Source: Dyadobacter sp. CECT 9275 (GTDB taxonomy: Bacteria; Bacteroidota; Bacteroidia; Cytophagales; Spirosomataceae). From it: a stretch of DNA of 64,000 nt. Every line of letters starts with the position of its first letter. Position 1 is the first letter of the stretch. Under the pieces are notes generated by a model. That model saw only the letters and a list, made by a program, of their open reading frames with translations, did no database searches and was not told the origin of the DNA. The DNA is taken from positions 3,224,001 to 3,288,000 of the forward strand of contig NZ_CAJRAF010000002.1 of NCBI RefSeq assembly GCF_907164905.1, given 5' to 3'. Below are positions 15,408 through 23,860 of the stretch, in pieces. A program made the position numbers and the translations under genes.

Positions 15408-18272
15408 TTGTTAGAACTGAAAAGAAAGGCGATTATTATATCGCTCATATTGGTGTCGTTTCTTTTATTCGGCACGATGGCTTGTGTTAAACAACGTCCC
15501 ACACGAAAAAGCGTCAGCCTCCCCACTGCAGGAAGCAAAGACCTTGTATCGAAAACGGTGGACAGTACTGCTATATCCAAAACCCTGCCGGATACCGCAG
15601 GTACTAAACGCCCGGCTGCCGTCCCAGACAGTGTCTCCGTTAACGGTAAGATGGTTGCCGTTACCGACAGCGCTGCACGCGATACGCTTTCCAGCCCGGA
15701 TGACCTCCAGTTTGTAGTCAAATATACTGCCAGAGACTCCACCATTATGGAAACCCTGGCGAAAGAAGTTCACATGTATGGCGATGCCGAGGTAACCTAC
15801 GGAACCATTAATCTGAAAGCCGACTACATCCGTCTTAACTGGATCACCAACGAAGTCTACGCAAGGGGTACTTATGACTCCACCGCCAAAAAGATGGTAG
15901 GGGAGCCTATTTTTCAGGATGGGGGTACCACTTATAATACCAAGGAGATCCGGTATAATTTTGAGTCTAAAAAGGCGATTATCAAAGGGATTATCACCCA
16001 GGAGGGCGATGGAAATATCCGGGGCAACAAGGTAAAAAAGGATACGGAAGGGAATTTCTATATCCAGAAAGCAATGTATACGACCTGTAATCTCACGCAT
16101 CCTCACTTTTATATTAATGCTCCGAAAATCAAACTGGTTCATCAGAAACAGGTCATATCCGGTCCCTTCAATCTGGTGATCAGTGATGTCCCCTTGCCTA
16201 TTGCGCTTCCTTTCGGGTTTTTTCCATTTCCTAAGAAGAAAGAAATCGGTACGTCGGGAATCATTTTTCCAACTTATGGAGAAGAACCTAATGGGCGGGG
16301 TTTTTATCTGAGAAATGGAGGATACTATTTCGCGATCAGCGAATATATTAACGCACAGGTAACCGGGCAGATCTACTCAACCGGCAGCTGGGGTCTGGGC
16401 GTAGCTTCCACCTATATATCAAGATACCGATATAATGGCAGTTTATCCCTCAACTTTAACCGAAACCGTTCCAGCGACGAAATCGACCAGCTTATCAAAA
16501 AAGGGATCACCAACGATTTCAGCATCCAATGGTCCCACACACCCAAGCCTCGCGGCAATTCTACGTTTTCGGCCAATGTTAACGTGAGCAGCAATAGTTA
16601 CAATCAGTTTCAGGAATTTGATACACAAAAATACATTTCCAATGTGGCAAGCTCATCGGTGCAGTACAACCGCACCATGGGACAATACCTGCGAGGAGCG
16701 GCCAGCTTACGCGTTAACCAAAACTTTGGTCAAATAAGCGCCGAAACAGGAAGGAGGGAAAATGGGAAAACCAACATCAGTTCGGACTTCAGCTTCGGGG
16801 TGAATCAGATCGCCCCGTTTGCGCTCAATAACCCGAGAGGCCGCTGGTACGAAAGTTTCCGGATGGGATTGGATTTCAGCGGAAATTATACATTGACCAA
16901 TGTGCTCTCCACCATTGACACCAGCTATACGAGCCTGGGCTTCAGGCTTACCAACACGATTGATACCGCACGGATCGGCAAACAGGAAATACTGCCCTTT
17001 AACACCGGAAGTCTTCCGGATATGCTAAAGGACGCACAGTTCACAGGCCGATACAGTTTACCAATATCTTTGCCTAACTTCAAGATTTTAAGATTTCTGA
17101 ATTTTACGCCAAGCATGTCTCTGAACGGCGAAGTTTTTACGAAACAGTACCGATATTCCGTTGCAGGCCAGGGTCTTATCAAGATGGATACGCTTCAGAA
17201 AGCAGGTACGCAGTATTCTTACAATTTTGGTGCGGGGCTCAATACACGTTTTTACGGAACCTTCTTTGTCAGAGGAAAAAGGCTTGAGGCGATCAGACAC
17301 ACGGTGATTCCTTCTATGTCATTTACCTACACGCCCGACTTCACCGGTGACGCATTCGGGTTTTACCAACGCCTTCAGATTACCGATGACGAAGGTACTG
17401 TGAAGGAACTTGCGCTGTCAAAATTTCGCGGAATCGGCAGCGGTGTCAGTAATGGAAAAGCTTCAAGCGTGGTATCTTTCAGTCTGAACAACTCGTTTGA
17501 AATGAAACTAAAATCCAAAAGCGATACAGCCTCTACACAGTTTGAGAAAATATCACTGCTGGACAATTTCAGCTTAGGAGGTAACTACAACCTGCTTGCA
17601 GACTCCCTCAATCTGTCCAATATCACGGTCAATGCCAATGCAAGAATCGGCAAAAACCTGAACCTCAACTTCAATATGAATCTGGACCCGTATACTTACG
17701 TTCCGGATAAATCATCGACGGCTGGCAGAAAGATCAACAAATATGCCATCACCCAGGGACAGGGATTGGCAAGCCTGCAGAACCTGGGTTTCACATTAGG
17801 TACCAATTTTTCTCCTAAGAAAACGGATAGCAAAAATAAGCCTGCAACAGGGGCCAATAGTACGGCTACACCCGAACAACGAGAATTTGTGGAACAGCAT
17901 CCGGAGTTATACGTAGATTTTACCATCCCCTGGAATGTATCGCTGAACTACAACTTCAACCTGTCCAAACCGGGGCTTTCTAAAACAACGATCATACAGG
18001 CGGTGAATGTGACCGGGGATTTGAGCCTTACCAAAAACTTCAAGATCACAGCCAGTACCGGTTTTGACTTCTCAGCCTTTCAGCCTACCATCACACAGCT
18101 ATCGCTCATGCGTGACTTGCACTGCTGGGATATGAGCCTGAGCTGGACGCCGTTTGCCGGCAGCAGGACGCGTGTCAGCAATTACAGCTTCACGCTTAAG
18201 GTGAAGTCCAGTATCCTGCAAGACCTGAAAGTTTCACGGCGACGTTCATTCTACGACCAATCCGCATACTAA
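15408..18272 (+). CDS. lptD: LPS assembly outer-membrane protein LptD-like
   Basis: 954 residues from a TTG at 15408. No ATG lies between the upstream in-frame stop (15381) and residue 24, and the TTG start keeps a hydrophobic N-terminus ('AIIISLILVSFLLFG'). Residues about 100-270 form the OstA/LptA-like beta-jellyroll ('AEVTYGTINLKADYIRLNW', 'GEPIFQDGGTTYNTKEI'). The remainder is a large outer-membrane beta-barrel with alternating aromatic strands, including 'SGIIFPTYGEEPNGRGFY' at the junction. In its family it receives LPS from the periplasmic bridge and inserts it into the outer leaflet with LptE. Bacteroidota homologues are longer than the E. coli protein, as here. An amidase/MCE pair is divergent from it. 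Confidence 0.87.
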   Translation: MLELKRKAIIISLILVSFLLFGTMACVKQRPTRKSVSLPTAGSKDLVSKTVDSTAISKTLPDTAGTKRPAAVPDSVSVNGKMVAVTDSAARDTLSSPDDLQFVVKYTARDSTIMETLAKEVHMYGDAEVTYGTINLKADYIRLNWITNEVYARGTYDSTAKKMVGEPIFQDGGTTYNTKEIRYNFESKKAIIKGIITQEGDGNIRGNKVKKDTEGNFYIQKAMYTTCNLTHPHFYINAPKIKLVHQKQVISGPFNLVISDVPLPIALPFGFFPFPKKKEIGTSGIIFPTYGEEPNGRGFYLRNGGYYFAISEYINAQVTGQIYSTGSWGLGVASTYISRYRYNGSLSLNFNRNRSSDEIDQLIKKGITNDFSIQWSHTPKPRGNSTFSANVNVSSNSYNQFQEFDTQKYISNVASSSVQYNRTMGQYLRGAASLRVNQNFGQISAETGRRENGKTNISSDFSFGVNQIAPFALNNPRGRWYESFRMGLDFSGNYTLTNVLSTIDTSYTSLGFRLTNTIDTARIGKQEILPFNTGSLPDMLKDAQFTGRYSLPISLPNFKILRFLNFTPSMSLNGEVFTKQYRYSVAGQGLIKMDTLQKAGTQYSYNFGAGLNTRFYGTFFVRGKRLEAIRHTVIPSMSFTYTPDFTGDAFGFYQRLQITDDEGTVKELALSKFRGIGSGVSNGKASSVVSFSLNNSFEMKLKSKSDTASTQFEKISLLDNFSLGGNYNLLADSLNLSNITVNANARIGKNLNLNFNMNLDPYTYVPDKSSTAGRKINKYAITQGQGLASLQNLGFTLGTNFSPKKTDSKNKPATGANSTATPEQREFVEQHPELYVDFTIPWNVSLNYNFNLSKPGLSKTTIIQAVNVTGDLSLTKNFKITASTGFDFSAFQPTITQLSLMRDLHCWDMSLSWTPFAGSRTRVSNYSFTLKVKSSILQDLKVSRRRSFYDQSAY

Positions 18273-18275
18273 AAA

Positions 18276-18297
18276 AGGCCGACCATGGGGCCAGCCT
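18276..18297 (-). terminator. Bidirectional terminator between lptD and the DUF1573 gene
   Basis: A 9-bp stem (AGGCCGACC with GGCCAGCCT) closes fully on the minus strand through two G-U pairs and is followed there by six T. On the plus strand two mismatches weaken it, but a T tract follows after a gap. It sits between the convergent ends of lptD and the DUF1573 gene. Confidence 0.65.
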
Positions 18298-18322
18298 CTC
18301 AATTTTTTTCTAAAACCTCTTC

Positions 18323-18721
18323 TTATTTCGAAGAAGGTTTGGCAGCTTGTTTCGGAACAACCTCGCCATTCAGGTAAAGGGTAATAGAGCCTCCTTCGGT
18401 ATTGCTGAAAACGGTAACGGGCTTATTGAAAGGACCTGCAGCGGCAGCATTAAAAGTTGCTTTTACGGTTCCGGTTTTGCCGGGAGCTACGGGTTCCTTG
18501 GACCATACAGGAGTAGTACACCCACAGGAAACGGTTACGTTAGAGATAACCACGGGGTCAGTACCGGTATTGGTGAAAACAAATTCATTCGTTACAGGAG
18601 TGCCTTGTGGTACTTTACCAAACTTGTGTGATTCCTCTTTAAACTTCAGAACACCTTTTTGCGCGAAACTCACGGTGGACAGGCCAACCAGCAAAACCAA
18701 CGCTGAAAAAAATAATTTCAT
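18323..18721 (-). CDS. DUF1573-domain exported protein
   Basis: 132 residues with a clear signal peptide ending 'STVSFAQ'. The body is one immunoglobulin-like DUF1573 domain: 'FKEESHKFGKVPQGTPV', 'FTNTGTDPVVISNVTVSCGCTTP' and 'APGKTGTVKATF'. The CGC pair in the middle is typical of the family. The role is not established; members are abundant periplasmic or outer-membrane-associated proteins of Bacteroidota. It stands alone, convergent with lptD, with a terminator between them. Confidence 0.88.
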   Translation of the reverse strand: MKLFFSALVLLVGLSTVSFAQKGVLKFKEESHKFGKVPQGTPVTNEFVFTNTGTDPVVISNVTVSCGCTTPVWSKEPVAPGKTGTVKATFNAAAAGPFNKPVTVFSNTEGGSITLYLNGEVVPKQAAKPSSK

Positions 18722-18839
18722 GATTGCTGTATTACATTTAGTGGTGGAAAATGATTTCGAAAAACAAGATTAACGTATAAAAATTAAAATTAATAAACAT
18801 TAACCAATATTAACAAAGGATTTAAACTTCGCTCAATAA

Positions 18840-18872
18840 TTGTTATGAATATTATTTTCCTGCATAATTTTG
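18840..18872 (+). promoter_or_regulatory. Probable promoter of the fused E1 gene
   Basis: TAATTTTG at 18865-18872 matches the TAnnTTTG -7 element; a TTG at 18840-18842 lies 22 bases upstream, slightly longer than the usual spacing. Transcription from about 18879 gives a leader of about 50 bases and supports the ATG at 18930 over the upstream TTG at 18870. Confidence 0.5.
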
Positions 18873-18929
18873 GCACGCATTACAAAAAAATGTAATTTAA
18901 CTACGGATTCATGCCCGTATATTTTGCTT

Positions 18930-21338
18930 ATGCTTCTAAATGATAGTTTGACCGGTACCAGTGTATTAAATCAAGAGGATATTATCAACGACTACCGTCT
19001 GGCATGTGAAAGCCGACAGGTGAGTTTACTGGGAAGGAAAGATACAATGGGAGGCCGGTCCAAATTCGGCATTTTCGGAGATGGCAAGGAACTGGCCCAG
19101 CTGGCCATGGCGCATGTATTTCGTCCGGGAGATTTTCGTTCCGGATACTATCGTGACCAGACCATCGAAGCTGCACTGGGGAATCTTACCTGGCAGCAGC
19201 TTTTTGCACAGATGTATGCCCATGCAGATATTGAACACGAGCCTAGCACCGGTGGCAGGTCTATGAACGGCCATTTCTCTACAAGGTGGATAGACGAAAA
19301 CGGCAAATGGCTGGATCAGACAAAACTTTACAATTCGGTTTGTGATATATCCTCTACTGCCGGGCAAATGCCCCGTGCTGTTGGCCTGGCTTATGCTTCC
19401 AAACTTTATAAAACCAACCAGGATATTCAGTACCTGACTACCTTTTCCCGTCAGGGAAATGAAATTATTTTTGCCACCATCGGGGATGCCTCAACTTCGC
19501 AGGGGATGTTTTTTGAAGCGATGAATGCCGCAGGGGTTTTACAGATTCCTTTGCTGACTTCCGTATGGGACGATGGTTACGGAATTTCGGTACCCGTTGA
19601 ATACCAGACTACCAAGGGAAGCATTTCCAAAGCGCTTGCCGGGCTGCAGAGAAATCAAGACGGGCCTGGCCTGGAAATCATGACCGTGAATGGCTGGGAC
19701 TACCCCGCACTCATCGAGACCTACCAAAAAGCAGCCGACCTTTGCCGCAGAAAGCATATCCCGGTTTTGGTGCATGTTACCGAGCTTACCCAGCCTCAGG
19801 GGCATTCCACTTCGGGATCTCATGAAAGGTATAAGTCAAAATCAAGGCTTCAGTGGGAACAGGATCATGATTGCAATGCTCGGTTTCGTAAATGGATACT
19901 GGAAAACGGGTTTTCAACAGGTGATGAGCTCGAAAAAATTGAGGCAGAAGCAAGGGAAACCGCGTATCAGCAGCGTAACCTCGCATGGCAGGCCTACCGG
20001 AAAGACCTGGATAAGGAATACATCGAAACAATACAGCTTCTGCAGGATTTCATGCGTGAAAGCCGGTTTTCTTCTGAAATCAGCAACATTATACTAGAGC
20101 TTTCAAAAACATATCTTCCTGTCAGAAGGGATATCACAGGGAGTATCAGAAAAGTGCTCAGAATAACCAGAAATGAAATTCACCCCGTTAGAGATAAACT
20201 GAGCGACTTGCTGAAGACCTTCTTTAAAGATAATACTGAGCGGTTCAGTACCCATTTGTATAGCGAATTTGACGACTCTCCCTTAAACGTCCCCCCTGTT
20301 TTCCCTGTATTTTCTGAGGATAGCCCTACGGTGGACGGAAGGGAAATTATCCGGTCATTTTTCAATGAATTATTTGAAAAGGATCCCCGCGTTGTTGCCC
20401 TTGGTGAGGATGTTGGCAGCATAGGAGATGTGAACCAGGGAATGGCCGGCTTACAGGAGAAATTCGGGGAACTCAGAATTACTGACACCGGTATCCGTGA
20501 AACCACCATCATTGGCCAGGGAATAGGGATGGCCATGCGCGGATTGAGGCCCATTGTTGAAATACAATATTTTGATTATATCTATTACGCCCTTTCCATA
20601 CTCACGGACGACCTGGCCACGCTCAGATACCGAACCGCAGGCGGCCAAAAAGCTCCTCTGATCGTCAGGACTAGAGGGCACCGTCTGGAAGGAATATGGC
20701 ACTCGGGCTCTCCTATGGGGACGATACTGGGAAGCCTCCGGGGTATGCATGTGATCGTACCCCGGAACTTTACCCAAGCCGCCGGATTTTACAATACACT
20801 TCTGCGTGGTGACGACCCCGCTCTTGTGGTGGAACCATTGAACTCCTACCGCCAAAAAGAAGTCCTTCCTGATAATATTGGAGAGATATGCCTCCCCTTG
20901 GGTGTGCCGGAAATACTCAAAGAAGGAGAGGATATCACCATCGTTACCTATGGATCCATGTGCAGAATTGTTAGTGAAGCGGCTTCTCAGTTAAGTCTGA
21001 TGGGTATTGAGGCAGAAGTGATTGATGTACAAACCCTGCTGCCATTTGACATCCACTCGTCCATTCTGACATCTGTTAAAAAGACCAGCCGTATTATTTT
21101 TGCAGACGAAGATCTGCCTGGCAGCGCCTCCGGTTATATGATGCAGCAGGTTTTGGAAAAACAAAATGCTTACCGCTGGCTGGACTCCCCTCCGGTTACC
21201 ATTTCGGCCAAAGCGCACAGGCCTCCCTACGGATCCGACGGCGATTATTTCTCCAAACCCAATGTCGATGACATCATTGAAAAGGTTTACCAGATCATCT
21301 CCGAAACTGATCCATCCCGTTTTCCTGCGCTTTATTGA
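18930..21338 (+). CDS. Fused 2-oxoacid dehydrogenase E1 component (alpha + beta)
   Basis: 802 residues carrying both E1 subunits in one chain. The ATG at 18930 is preferred because the putative promoter overlaps the upstream TTG. The alpha half (about 20-390) has 'GKELAQLAMAHVFRPGDF', 'GGRSMNGHFS' and the thiamine-diphosphate-binding 'IGDASTSQGMFFEAMN'. The beta half (about 470-800) has 'VALGEDVGSIGDVNQGM', 'ITDTGIRE', 'PIVEIQYFDYIYYA' and 'EDLPGSASGY'. It should decarboxylate a 2-oxo acid (branched-chain or pyruvate) and pass the acyl group to a lipoyl E2. E2 and E3 are not in the window. The fusion is known in Bacteroidota. The sugar-transferase gene starts 59 bases later. Confidence 0.88.
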   Translation: MLLNDSLTGTSVLNQEDIINDYRLACESRQVSLLGRKDTMGGRSKFGIFGDGKELAQLAMAHVFRPGDFRSGYYRDQTIEAALGNLTWQQLFAQMYAHADIEHEPSTGGRSMNGHFSTRWIDENGKWLDQTKLYNSVCDISSTAGQMPRAVGLAYASKLYKTNQDIQYLTTFSRQGNEIIFATIGDASTSQGMFFEAMNAAGVLQIPLLTSVWDDGYGISVPVEYQTTKGSISKALAGLQRNQDGPGLEIMTVNGWDYPALIETYQKAADLCRRKHIPVLVHVTELTQPQGHSTSGSHERYKSKSRLQWEQDHDCNARFRKWILENGFSTGDELEKIEAEARETAYQQRNLAWQAYRKDLDKEYIETIQLLQDFMRESRFSSEISNIILELSKTYLPVRRDITGSIRKVLRITRNEIHPVRDKLSDLLKTFFKDNTERFSTHLYSEFDDSPLNVPPVFPVFSEDSPTVDGREIIRSFFNELFEKDPRVVALGEDVGSIGDVNQGMAGLQEKFGELRITDTGIRETTIIGQGIGMAMRGLRPIVEIQYFDYIYYALSILTDDLATLRYRTAGGQKAPLIVRTRGHRLEGIWHSGSPMGTILGSLRGMHVIVPRNFTQAAGFYNTLLRGDDPALVVEPLNSYRQKEVLPDNIGEICLPLGVPEILKEGEDITIVTYGSMCRIVSEAASQLSLMGIEAEVIDVQTLLPFDIHSSILTSVKKTSRIIFADEDLPGSASGYMMQQVLEKQNAYRWLDSPPVTISAKAHRPPYGSDGDYFSKPNVDDIIEKVYQIISETDPSRFPALY

Positions 21339-21397
21339 TACCCTAAAATCCATCATTAAGATACCCACAGCTCAATTAAACAATACCCTTTGGTCGC

Positions 21398-22000
21398 ATG
21401 TACAGAAGATTTGGAAAAAGATTGATTGATATTATGATCGCGGTTACGGTCCTGGTATTACTTCTCCCATTCCTCACCATTATTACTATTCTTTTATCGA
21501 TTTCAAATAACGGCAAGCCCTTTTTCGTCCAGCTAAGGCCGGGAGCAGGAGAGAAACTATTCACGCTGGTAAAATTCAAAACCATGAACGACCAGAGCGA
21601 TGCTTCCGGCAACCTTTTACCAGACCATGAAAGAGTTACCCGCTTAGGGCATTTTATAAGAAAAACTTCCATTGATGAACTACCCCAGTTATGGAATGTG
21701 ATCTGTGGCCAAATGAGCCTGATCGGCCCGAGGCCTCTTCTGCCTGAATACCTGCCGCTTTACAATACGCGGCAGAGGCTAAGACATTCCGTACGGCCTG
21801 GCATCACCGGCTTGGCGCAAATCAATGGGCGAAACTCCATTTCATGGGCAGAAAAATTTGAACTGGATGTCTGGTATGTTGAAAATCTCTCATTAACACT
21901 GGACCTAAAAATCGCTTTCCTCACCATTTTTAAAGTTATTCGCCGGGATGATGTAAATTCGTCAGAATTGGTAACTATGGAAAAATTTACCGGATCCTGA
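21398..22000 (+). CDS. Polyprenyl-phosphate sugar-1-phosphate transferase (PglC/WcaJ C-terminal type)
   Basis: 200 residues, the short monotopic form of bacterial sugar transferases. A reentrant hydrophobic helix (about 12-34, 'MIAVTVLVLLLPFLTIITI') is followed by 'LVKFKTMN', the catalytic Asp-Glu of 'KTSIDELPQLWNV', 'GQMSLIGPRPLLPEY' and 'RPGITGLAQINGRN', the complete family pattern. It loads the first sugar phosphate of a glycan onto undecaprenyl phosphate at the inner membrane. The acetyltransferase (39-base gap) and aminotransferase that follow match a PglC-PglD-PglE set, suggesting the first sugar is a diacetamido sugar such as bacillosamine. Confidence 0.88.
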   Translation: MYRRFGKRLIDIMIAVTVLVLLLPFLTIITILLSISNNGKPFFVQLRPGAGEKLFTLVKFKTMNDQSDASGNLLPDHERVTRLGHFIRKTSIDELPQLWNVICGQMSLIGPRPLLPEYLPLYNTRQRLRHSVRPGITGLAQINGRNSISWAEKFELDVWYVENLSLTLDLKIAFLTIFKVIRRDDVNSSELVTMEKFTGS

Positions 22001-22039
22001 GATTTCTTCTCCTGACTATACCCATTTCGGTACCCCTAT

Positions 22040-22636
22040 ATGATCCTTTACGGTGCAAGCGGCCACGCCAAAGTAATCATCAGTTGTCTGCAGGCAGGCG
22101 GACTGAGCGTTACAGCTGTTTTTGATGATGATCTTTCCAAAACAGAGATTTCCGGGATAAAAGTGATTGGCCCGTACCAATCTAGGGCACATGCCTCAGA
22201 GCCTCTCATTATTGCGATCGGAGACAATCAGATCCGGCGCAGGATTGCAGCAGGCATAACGCATACCTTTGGAATTGCAGTACACCCTTCTGCTCTTGTT
22301 GACAAAACTGTCATCATTGGCGAAGGTACGGTTATCATGCACCGGGCTGTTGTGCAGGCTGATACCTCATTGGGGAAACATGTAATCATTAATACCACAG
22401 CGTCCATTGACCACGACTGCCGGATAGGCGATTTCGTTCACATAGCACCCGGAGTGGTGTTGTGCGGAAACGTACAAGTAGGTGAAAATACCCTGATTGG
22501 CGTAGGCAGCGCGGTAGTACCCAACATAACGATCGGAAAAAACTGCCTGCTCACTGCAGGATGTGTGGTGACACAAAATGTCCCGGACGGATCAGTGGTC
22601 CGGGGTAATCCAGCAAGAATTGTCAGCAACCTTTAA
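22040..22636 (+). CDS. Sugar O/N-acetyltransferase, NeuD/PglD family
   Basis: 198 residues with the two-part NeuD/PglD build. An N-terminal Rossmann-like segment ('MILYGASGHAKVIISCL', then 'PLIIAIGDNQIRRRIA') binds the nucleotide sugar. The C-terminal left-handed beta-helix of hexapeptide repeats includes 'TTASIDHDCRIGDFVHIAPG' with the catalytic His, 'VGVGSAVVPNITIG'-like turns and the closing 'VRGNPARIV'. Between a PglC-like transferase and a PglE-like aminotransferase, the likely reaction is acetyl-CoA-dependent N-acetylation of a UDP-4-amino sugar. Sialic-acid O-acetylation is the alternative within the family but no sialic acid genes are present. Confidence 0.87.
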   Translation: MILYGASGHAKVIISCLQAGGLSVTAVFDDDLSKTEISGIKVIGPYQSRAHASEPLIIAIGDNQIRRRIAAGITHTFGIAVHPSALVDKTVIIGEGTVIMHRAVVQADTSLGKHVIINTTASIDHDCRIGDFVHIAPGVVLCGNVQVGENTLIGVGSAVVPNITIGKNCLLTAGCVVTQNVPDGSVVRGNPARIVSNL

Positions 22637-22653
22637 TAGTCCTTACAGATACC

Positions 22654-23799
22654 TTGAGCGCACAATCCAATACCTCCCGCATATGGCTGTCGTCTCCCCA
22701 CCTGAGCGGCCGGGAGATCAGATACGTCCAAGAAGCTTTTGAAACCAACTGGATAGCTCCACTGGGACCGAATGTGGACAATTTTGAAAAAGAGCTTGGA
22801 GAATATATAGGAAGCCCGCATGTGGCCGCGTTATCATCCGGTACTGCCGCCTTGCACCTTGCACTGATCTTGTCGGGGGTCAAAACAGGAGACATTGTAC
22901 TCTGCCAGAGTTTCACATTTTCGGCGAGTGCCAATCCGATTGTTTACCAGGGTGCTATACCCGTATTCATTGATTCTGAACCGGATACCTGGAATATCTG
23001 TCCGCAGGCGCTGGAAGAGGCAATCGTTCATTTTTTAAAAAGGAGACAAAAACCTAAAGCAGTCATACTGGTTCATTTGTACGGAATGCCTGCACAGCTC
23101 GATGAGGTACTGGCTCTGTGCGCCACCCATGATATCCCGGTTATCGAAGACGCCGCCGAAGCGCTGGGGTCAGCATATAAAGCAAAGCGCGTTGGAGTTT
23201 TCGGGAAATTCGGCATACTGTCTTTCAATGGGAACAAAATCATCACCACTTCCGGGGGCGGTGCTTTACTTTCAGCTGATGAAAAGGCTATATCCCAATC
23301 CCGGTTTCTGGCTACACAAGCCCGCGACAATGCGCCGCATTACGAACATACCCAGATTGGCTATAATTATCGCATGAGCAATGTTTGCGCCGGCATTGGC
23401 CGCGGCCAGCTGGAAGTAATTGCGGAACGGGTACATCAACGCAGGAAAAATTTCGATTTTTACAAAAACCATCTGGCCGCCCTGCCGGGTATCAGATTTC
23501 AAAACGAACCCGAAGGTTTTTTCTCCAACCGATGGCTCACAGCACTAACCGTTGACCCCGTACTTTCGGGAGGAGTAACCAGAGAAAACATCAGGCTGAA
23601 ATTACTCGAAGAAAATATAGAATCCCGTCCCCTCTGGAAACCTATGCATCTGCAGCCAGTTTTTGAAGGAGCGCCTTATTTTGGGGGAAAGGTGTCCGAA
23701 AAGCTTTTTGAAACCGGTTTATGCTTACCCTCCGGGTCAAATTTAAGCGAAACAGACATGGAACGGGTGGTACTAAGTATTAAAAAATGTTTTGATTAA
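22654..23799 (+). CDS. DegT/DnrJ/EryC1 aminotransferase, PglE-like
   Basis: 381 residues from a TTG at 22654, 17 bases after the acetyltransferase. No in-frame ATG exists between the upstream gene and the conserved block 'RIWLSSPHLSGREIRYV', so TTG is the likely start. PLP-dependent fold type I features are clear: 'ALSSGTAALHLAL', 'QSFTFSASANPIVYQGA', 'VIEDAAEALGS' and the Schiff-base Lys195 in 'SFNGNKIITTSGGG'. 'SPHLSGREIRYVQEAF' is typical of the PglE subgroup, which aminates UDP-4-keto-6-deoxy-GlcNAc at C4. The dehydratase (PglF-like) that would supply the substrate is not in the window. Confidence 0.87.
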   Translation: MSAQSNTSRIWLSSPHLSGREIRYVQEAFETNWIAPLGPNVDNFEKELGEYIGSPHVAALSSGTAALHLALILSGVKTGDIVLCQSFTFSASANPIVYQGAIPVFIDSEPDTWNICPQALEEAIVHFLKRRQKPKAVILVHLYGMPAQLDEVLALCATHDIPVIEDAAEALGSAYKAKRVGVFGKFGILSFNGNKIITTSGGGALLSADEKAISQSRFLATQARDNAPHYEHTQIGYNYRMSNVCAGIGRGQLEVIAERVHQRRKNFDFYKNHLAALPGIRFQNEPEGFFSNRWLTALTVDPVLSGGVTRENIRLKLLEENIESRPLWKPMHLQPVFEGAPYFGGKVSEKLFETGLCLPSGSNLSETDMERVVLSIKKCFD

Positions 23800-23805
23800 A
23801 AAAGA

Positions 23806-23838
23806 AAGCCTCCCGCCCGTATGACTGGCAGGAGGCTT
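23806..23838 (-). terminator. Terminator between the aminotransferase and FKBP genes
   Basis: An AAGCCTCC/GGAGGCTT stem with a 17-base loop lies 22 bases past the FKBP stop on the minus strand, where TTCTTTTTT follows. On the plus strand it also follows the aminotransferase stop, with a looser T-rich tail, so it may serve both convergent genes. Confidence 0.75.
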
Positions 23839-23860
23839 GGATTATTTTACCCGGGGTATT

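Noticed and set aside
15465..16142. Minus-strand open frame (225 codons) opposite lptD
   Set aside because: Overlaps the OstA-like domain of lptD; no motif and no start context.
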